Assembly: GCA_024196135.1 (NCBI GenBank)
Contig: JAMQCK010000448.1
Location: forward strand, 1 to 22,648
Source of the DNA: Pleurotus ostreatus/Saccharomyces cerevisiae fusant
Taxonomy: Eukaryota; Opisthokonta
DNA: 22,648 bases
Reading direction: 5' to 3'
This document shows, piece after piece, positions 18,469 to 22,648 of this stretch (position 1 is the first letter of the stretch; the number at the start of each line of letters is the position of its first letter). The notes beneath the pieces are model-generated. The model did no database searches. It was not told the DNA's origin and saw only the letters and a program-made list of their open reading frames with translations. The translations under genes were made by a program, and so were the position numbers.

Positions 18469-20220
18469 GTTCTTGTATGCCATGACGCTTGCAGTGCAGG
18501 GCGCTTGGTACAGCGAAAACAAAGGATGATGACTCTGAAGCGGCTCAGTCCTGCGCGCTTAACACCCTTACCAAATGTCACGGTCCAGAGGACCATTGTG
18601 GCGCAACATACAAGTTGCAAGAGGGGATTCATAGCGGGGGCGACTCCAACGGCGCGGACCATGAAACAGACGATATTGGCCGAGCCCACACAGCGAAGGC
18701 TGAACAAGGTCGCGCGCGCATCCGAAATACCATGCCTGCGGCACAGTGTTCGGCCTCGAGGATCGATTGCCTTCATCCGCCGCTGTTGTATTCATTCCCT
18801 CCCGGCGTTCGAGCATCGCAAATCGGAGAATACATCCGAGAGAAAAATATGACGCAGGGCTACACAGGCAGTTGAGGTGGGCCGCATTGCGCCTTCCAAT
18901 TCTAGACAACAAAGGCGATGAGGCGGCGTGCCACAAGGACCTAGTTGACACGCCGACGAATACCGGCTTCACTGCTGCAGATTCTGAGGAAAGCAAAGGG
19001 TTGTCTTGAGCAAGTCGAGCGCAGTAGAACAAGAACGTTGGGAAGAAGATGCAACCGCGTGTCCGTGTGAGAGCGCGAGTGATCAGCGGGACCAACCGAA
19101 AGAAGATCACACGTGGAATGCACGAGCTGCCCTCTTGTTTTCTGTCCCGGCGCTGTTGACATCGTTGAATGGCTTTCGACGCACCCCACACTAGCGGAAA
19201 CGAACTTTCTGCAAGGCACTGGTTGTGTTTCTATCTCAATCTCCTGTCGCGCCGTCTCAGCACCGCTGAGAGGATTCGACGGAGAGACGGCGCCACCACC
19301 CGCCGCCGCGCCTCCGTCACGGAGCGACATGCTCTATCTGCTTCATCTCCAACCTTGTCGGATGGCGCCAGCAAGAGACTCGTACAGAATGAGTCACCGG
19401 CCCTAGCACACCGCCCTGCCCCAGATTCGGGATTGCAACGACGCGTCCAGGCCATTGTTACTATTCAAAATATAAAGGCGAGGCCGCCTCCCAGCTTGAT
19501 GTCCGATGGCTTCAGGCGCTTCAAGGGCGGCTGATGCGTCTGTGTAATTGCGTCGTGGATGATCATACAACGGGTTCATCTCAACGGAAGATTCGAACCA
19601 TCGCGGACTTCGCGGCTCTGCGGTCATCACAATACATTGAGGTCTGTATTGAGCTCATGCGCTCCGTTCAAAATCAACGGACTGACCGCATTTTGCCCAG
19701 AACAAGGGCTGCGCGCACAGAGCAGTCGGGTTTTCACAATTTCCTCTCCGACGCAGCAGCCACATCGGGCGACCGAGCATACAGGACTCTTACGTAGCCT
19801 CCGAAGGTGAAGGATAGCGCCACATGTAACTAGTTTAGCTCGGCACGGACGTCCGTGAACAACACAAAGGGATGCTGCGTTCGGAAAGACGGTAAATATA
19901 TAAGGTATGTTTTGGATGCCTGCCCGGTCATACATGTGATATTCCAAAACATTTTATGTACTACGCTGGAGTATGGGACTGTGACCAGAACCCTCGCGCA
20001 CGATGGGGCACTGCGCCAGCTTGGCAGGATTTGGGCCCGAGGGAAAATCGACTTTGTTCCAAATGGGGCAACTTGATATCTCCGTCGAATGCGGAACCTA
20101 ATCTCAGGAGCTCGGTCTTTGCCGAAGCAACAGGTTGACTTTTGCGAAGGCTAACGGCCTGTACGCCGACAGAATCAATGCTGTCGTATTTCTGGATAGT
20201 ACTTTATATCACTCCGAAGC

Positions 20221-20234
20221 AGCCCTGCAGGGCT
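20221..20234. repeat. Perfect 14-bp palindrome
   Basis: AGCCCTGCAGGGCT is its own reverse complement over 14 bp without a spacer. Such sites can bind dimeric regulators. It lies in the gene-free gap, about 285 bp past the stop of the 20519 reading frame. Confidence 0.5.
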
Positions 20235-20518
20235 AGTCTACAGTACAGAAATAAAACGAGCAAGTAGGCAACAGCAAGGCGCGAGCGCCACAGGAATCGA
20301 AGGACATCTGCAATTGAGTGGAACCACAGAAACCTCTCTTCCTTTCATGAGCGACCTATACACCTGGTCGGCGATTATGTCCGCTATACCACGGACAGAG
20401 AAGATGGTAAGGCCGATATAACGATGCGCAGGGCACCGGAGAAGCTCAGAAGCTCCACTTTCCCCAAACCTAGAAGATTATAGTGGCGCAGCTCAGCTGC
20501 ACCGACATCGGTCGCGCT

Positions 20519-20841
20519 CTACGCTTCCGAGCCGAGCCAGCTGTTATACCTCGACCACATTCCACCCGCTGGCACAAGCAGAAGAGCGTAAGGCTGAGCA
20601 ATCGGATCAGATAAGCCCTCATCTGACCTGTGCATGCCACCGACCACGCTCATCGCGACAGAACCGCCGCGCTCGGGGCCCACTTCCTGTAACATGGGTG
20701 TTGTCCACTGAGGAGACGGCTGTTTGAGTCCAGAGCCCAGGCCAATGATGGCGTTACAATTGCCAAAAACGCGAAGCGTCACAGCGGGCGTGACCGTTGC
20801 TGGGGTCGAGCCGGGAGTCTGTGCGGTGAAGACAGTCAAGC
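20519..20841 (-). pseudogene. Open frame without a start, possibly a gene remnant or unresolved exon
   Basis: A frame of about 107 codons ends at TAG 20519-20521. It has a balanced composition and fairly gene-like codons (e.g. AVTLRVFGNCNAIIGLGSGL, SVVGGMHRSDEGLSDPIAQP, ending WSRYNSWLGSEA). It begins after a plausible acceptor (CACCGCACAG). No ATG opens it: less than 130 bp separates it from the SRA stop codon, and I could not find an upstream exon there. It could be a decayed gene, a misplaced last exon or chance. No family is recognised. Confidence 0.25.
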
Positions 20842-20970
20842 AGTAGGTATGTACATTAGCAAGTATGCTGTGAGTGATGCGCGTCAAAAACTCTAGTCAG
20901 CCATATGCAAGCATAGATTCAAGAAATAGATGGGTATAGATACGTCCCCGCCCGCGAAGTCGAGGTAAGC

Positions 20971-22359
20971 TCAAGCCCCACTCTCGTCGTTCTCCTTCTC
21001 TTCGTCGTTCCCCGGCTCTGAAGTGTTGTCCTCGTCCTTACTTTCATCCTCGTCCTTGGCCTCGTCTTGATCCTTGTCCGATTCATCGTCCTCATCCGAG
21101 CGCACAGGTAGGGGCGGCTGACCAGGCAGCCTCTTCAATGCGAACTTGCAGACGAGGAAGCCCTGCAGTCCCTTTTCCCTGTAGGCCTGCGGGTGTCACG
21201 TTAAGTCCACCCGTGTTTGTGCTTCTAGGAAAGACGAGAGCGCACCTTTTCGACCGTGTACAGGCCATCATAGCGGTAGCCCTCGGCCGGAGCGTAGGGT
21301 GAGTGCAACTTGAAGCCGCGGATAACGCGCACCGGTCTTTTGGTCTCGCAAGATTTCTGTGTGGAAAAGTTGGCATTAGCGCCAGTCACAAGGCCCCCCT
21401 GCAGTCGAGCCTGACCTTCAGCGAGGCATTGTACTAGAAAGACGTCAGTACGGAGTGCCTGACTAGAAGGAAAGCGACGCACGTAGTTGTCGAAGTCCTG
21501 GTCAGAGGACTGCGGAGCAGTACGCAGCTATACGGATATGTTAGGATCAACAAGCAGAATGCAATAGAGGCGACGCACGTTCTTCGGCTTGTCCTTCGTG
21601 CCCTTCAAATCCCTGCCACCTGAAGCAAGCGTTAGCTATCTGGGTTATCGCGAGGTAAAAGGAATTGCACCTGATCCGGTGTATGTGAAAGCTTCTCCCA
21701 AGTCGACGTCGTCCTCGTAGCCACCACTAAGCGCAATGCTGTAGGCACCAGTCTCGGCATTGCCGGATATACCAGCGACAAGGGGCGCGTGAACCGAGTC
21801 CGCATGGCAACCTATGCGGCCCTGCCACCAGGTTCCCACCTCTATCCCAGGGATCGCTCCGTACCGCTTCCTGGATCAAGTTTAGCTTCAGGCATGGACA
21901 CGTAGACTGCAGCACGCACGGGTACTTGGGCTTGCCGTCCTCACTACCCAGCTTGCCGGTGTTCTTCGACGTACGACCGGTGTCGAAGGAGACGATCGTC
22001 TTCAAGGCCTTGTTGTGCTCGGCATTGTAATCGACCGACTTGCCGGCATTGCGTGCGCTACGACGCACGCCGCTAGGTGCTTCAACTGTCTCTACGCGCT
22101 GCGCCTTGATGTCAGGCCCTTCATCCTCTTCGCGAGCAGGGGGCTCCTTGCGCTTCTTCGGCGCGGCTTTCTTGGGTTTAGGTTTCGGAGCGGGCTTAGG
22201 CTTGTCCTTGAAGACTTGGGTTGTCGCAGCCTCTAATCCAAGTGAGATGAGAAGAGCTTTGTTCTGGGCTCGAGTTAGGGTCTTCAGTCGAAGGGGAGTA
22301 TTCGATTGGCACACCTTCTCGATGTTTGCAGCCTTGAGCTTTTCATATGCGGACGGCAT
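20971..22359 (-). CDS. SRA/YDG domain protein, putative methylated-DNA reader
   Basis: Seven exons: 21920-22359, 21671-21870, 21579-21619, 21483-21527, 21416-21433, 21246-21356 and 20971-21186, giving 356 aa. The N-terminal ~145 residues are basic ([20 protein letters not shown]), with a helical start [16 protein letters not shown]. The SRA domain runs from about 148 to 310: [21 protein letters not shown]-type motif as [63 protein letters not shown] and [13 protein letters not shown]. The end is a strongly acidic tail of about 40 residues. In UHRF1 and plant KYP/VIM proteins this domain flips out 5-methylcytosine in hemimethylated DNA. Here there is no RING, SET or Tudor part, so it would be a stand-alone reader. 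Exon 5 is only 18 nt. Three MCB boxes lie just upstream. Confidence 0.88.
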
Positions 22360-22616
22360 CTCGAACCTGCACGCGCTGCTGTGATGGCGGAACCAAACAG
22401 GTCGCGTCGCGTCAACGACGCGTCCAGTCACGCGTGACACCCGCAGGCGATCGCGACGCGTGACGGTCCCTGACGCCGGTCGAGAACGTCGACCAGGCCT
22501 CGAATGGCTCTCGAGCGATTTGCTAACCGCAATGCCTGCGATCCGGTAACACACGTACCCCGCCTTTAAGAGCGGAGAGGGGGCGCTCTGGAGCTGCACA
22601 GATCACCCTTACAACC
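22360..22616. promoter_or_regulatory. Divergent promoter of the SRA gene and the right-edge gene
   Basis: The 257 bp lie between two divergent start codons. They are rich in CG-containing motifs and carry three ACGCGT boxes (22418-22461) close to the SRA start. The shared promoter suggests co-expression. Confidence 0.6.
22418..22461. promoter_or_regulatory. Cluster of three MCB (ACGCGT) boxes
   Basis: ACGCGT occurs at 22418-22423, 22430-22435 and 22456-22461; the last two read ACGCGTGA, the full MCB consensus ACGCGTNA. MCB boxes bind the MBF complex (Mbp1/Res with Swi6), which drives G1/S genes in fungi. They lie 59-102 bp upstream of the SRA start codon and 156-199 bp upstream of the right-edge gene. 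Confidence 0.65.
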
Positions 22617-22648
22617 ATGTCCATCGACGCCAAACTCGCCGCGGTCGA
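22617..22648 (+). CDS. Start of a gene running off the right edge
   Basis: An ATG in good context (ACAACCATGTCC) opens a frame reading MSIDAKLAAV and continues to the end of the window. It lies downstream of a divergent promoter. Ten codons are too few to assign a product. Confidence 0.45.
   Translation, partial: MSIDAKLAAV

Larger units (their letters stand above)
18414..20518. other. Long gap with no recognisable gene
   Basis: About 2.1 kb upstream of the Zn2Cys6 gene. Open frames of 60-207 codons occur on both strands, but none shows a domain, signal peptide, convincing intron chain or consistent codon bias. Two TATA-like elements on the plus strand (near 19468-19474 and 19895-19902) could drive a non-coding transcript. 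A 14-bp perfect palindrome lies at 20221-20234. It may simply be a long regulatory region or a degraded gene remnant. Confidence 0.5.

Noticed and set aside
18568..19191. 207-codon minus-strand open frame upstream of the Zn2Cys6 gene
   Set aside because: Arg/Ser/Cys-rich without domain, signal or introns; equal or better frames exist on the other strand, so there is no support for coding.
19592..19600. GGTTCGAAT on the minus strand, like a tRNA B box
   Set aside because: The flanking bases do not form a 5-bp T stem, and no A box or acceptor stem lies at the right distance.

Overview
This is nuclear DNA from a filamentous basidiomycete, probably an Agaricomycete. The genes are densely packed and cut by introns of about 47-60 nt with clear branch sites. 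The gene set (Rpl15, centractin, cullin 4, MYG1, a Zn2Cys6 regulator, a BTB protein and an SRA/YDG protein) is fungal. I rebuilt twelve complete spliced genes with 58 introns by hand. In every model the exon phases close into one open frame. Probable partial genes touch both window edges.

Layout. At 432-3467 on the minus strand lie ribosomal protein Rpl15 and the dynactin actin-related protein Arp1. A 66-bp shared promoter separates Arp1 from a plus-strand gene for a small cysteine-rich membrane protein (3534-4295). It is followed by a small lipidated SVIP-like protein carrying a p97-binding motif (4502-4913). Cullin 4 (5143-8280), the DHH-family nuclease MYG1 (8642-9963) and a GPI-anchored serine/glycine-rich surface protein (10252-10847) follow on the minus strand. 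Then come three plus-strand genes: two basidiomycete-type unknowns (11429-12064, 12587-13766) and a BTB-domain protein (14020-15697). A Zn2Cys6 transcription factor (16434-18413, minus) is followed by 2.1 kb in which I find no gene. An SRA/YDG domain protein (20971-22359, minus) shares a divergent promoter with a gene running off the right edge.

Shared roles. Cul4 builds CRL4 ubiquitin ligases, whose products are often extracted by p97/Cdc48, and the neighbouring SVIP-like protein carries a p97-binding motif. This link is inferred from family knowledge only. The SRA protein is a likely reader of methylated DNA, and three ACGCGT boxes lie in its promoter, as expected for G1/S expression.

Most unusual points. 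(1) A chain of seven to eight short inverted repeats of different sequence, centred about every 19 nt, lies just downstream of MYG1 (8457-8599). (2) The first intron of RPL15 can keep the conserved MGAYKY start only if it has AT-AC ends. (3) Two introns have GC-AG ends. (4) There are micro-exons of 13, 18 and 9 coding bases. (5) An MCB cluster lies in the SRA promoter.
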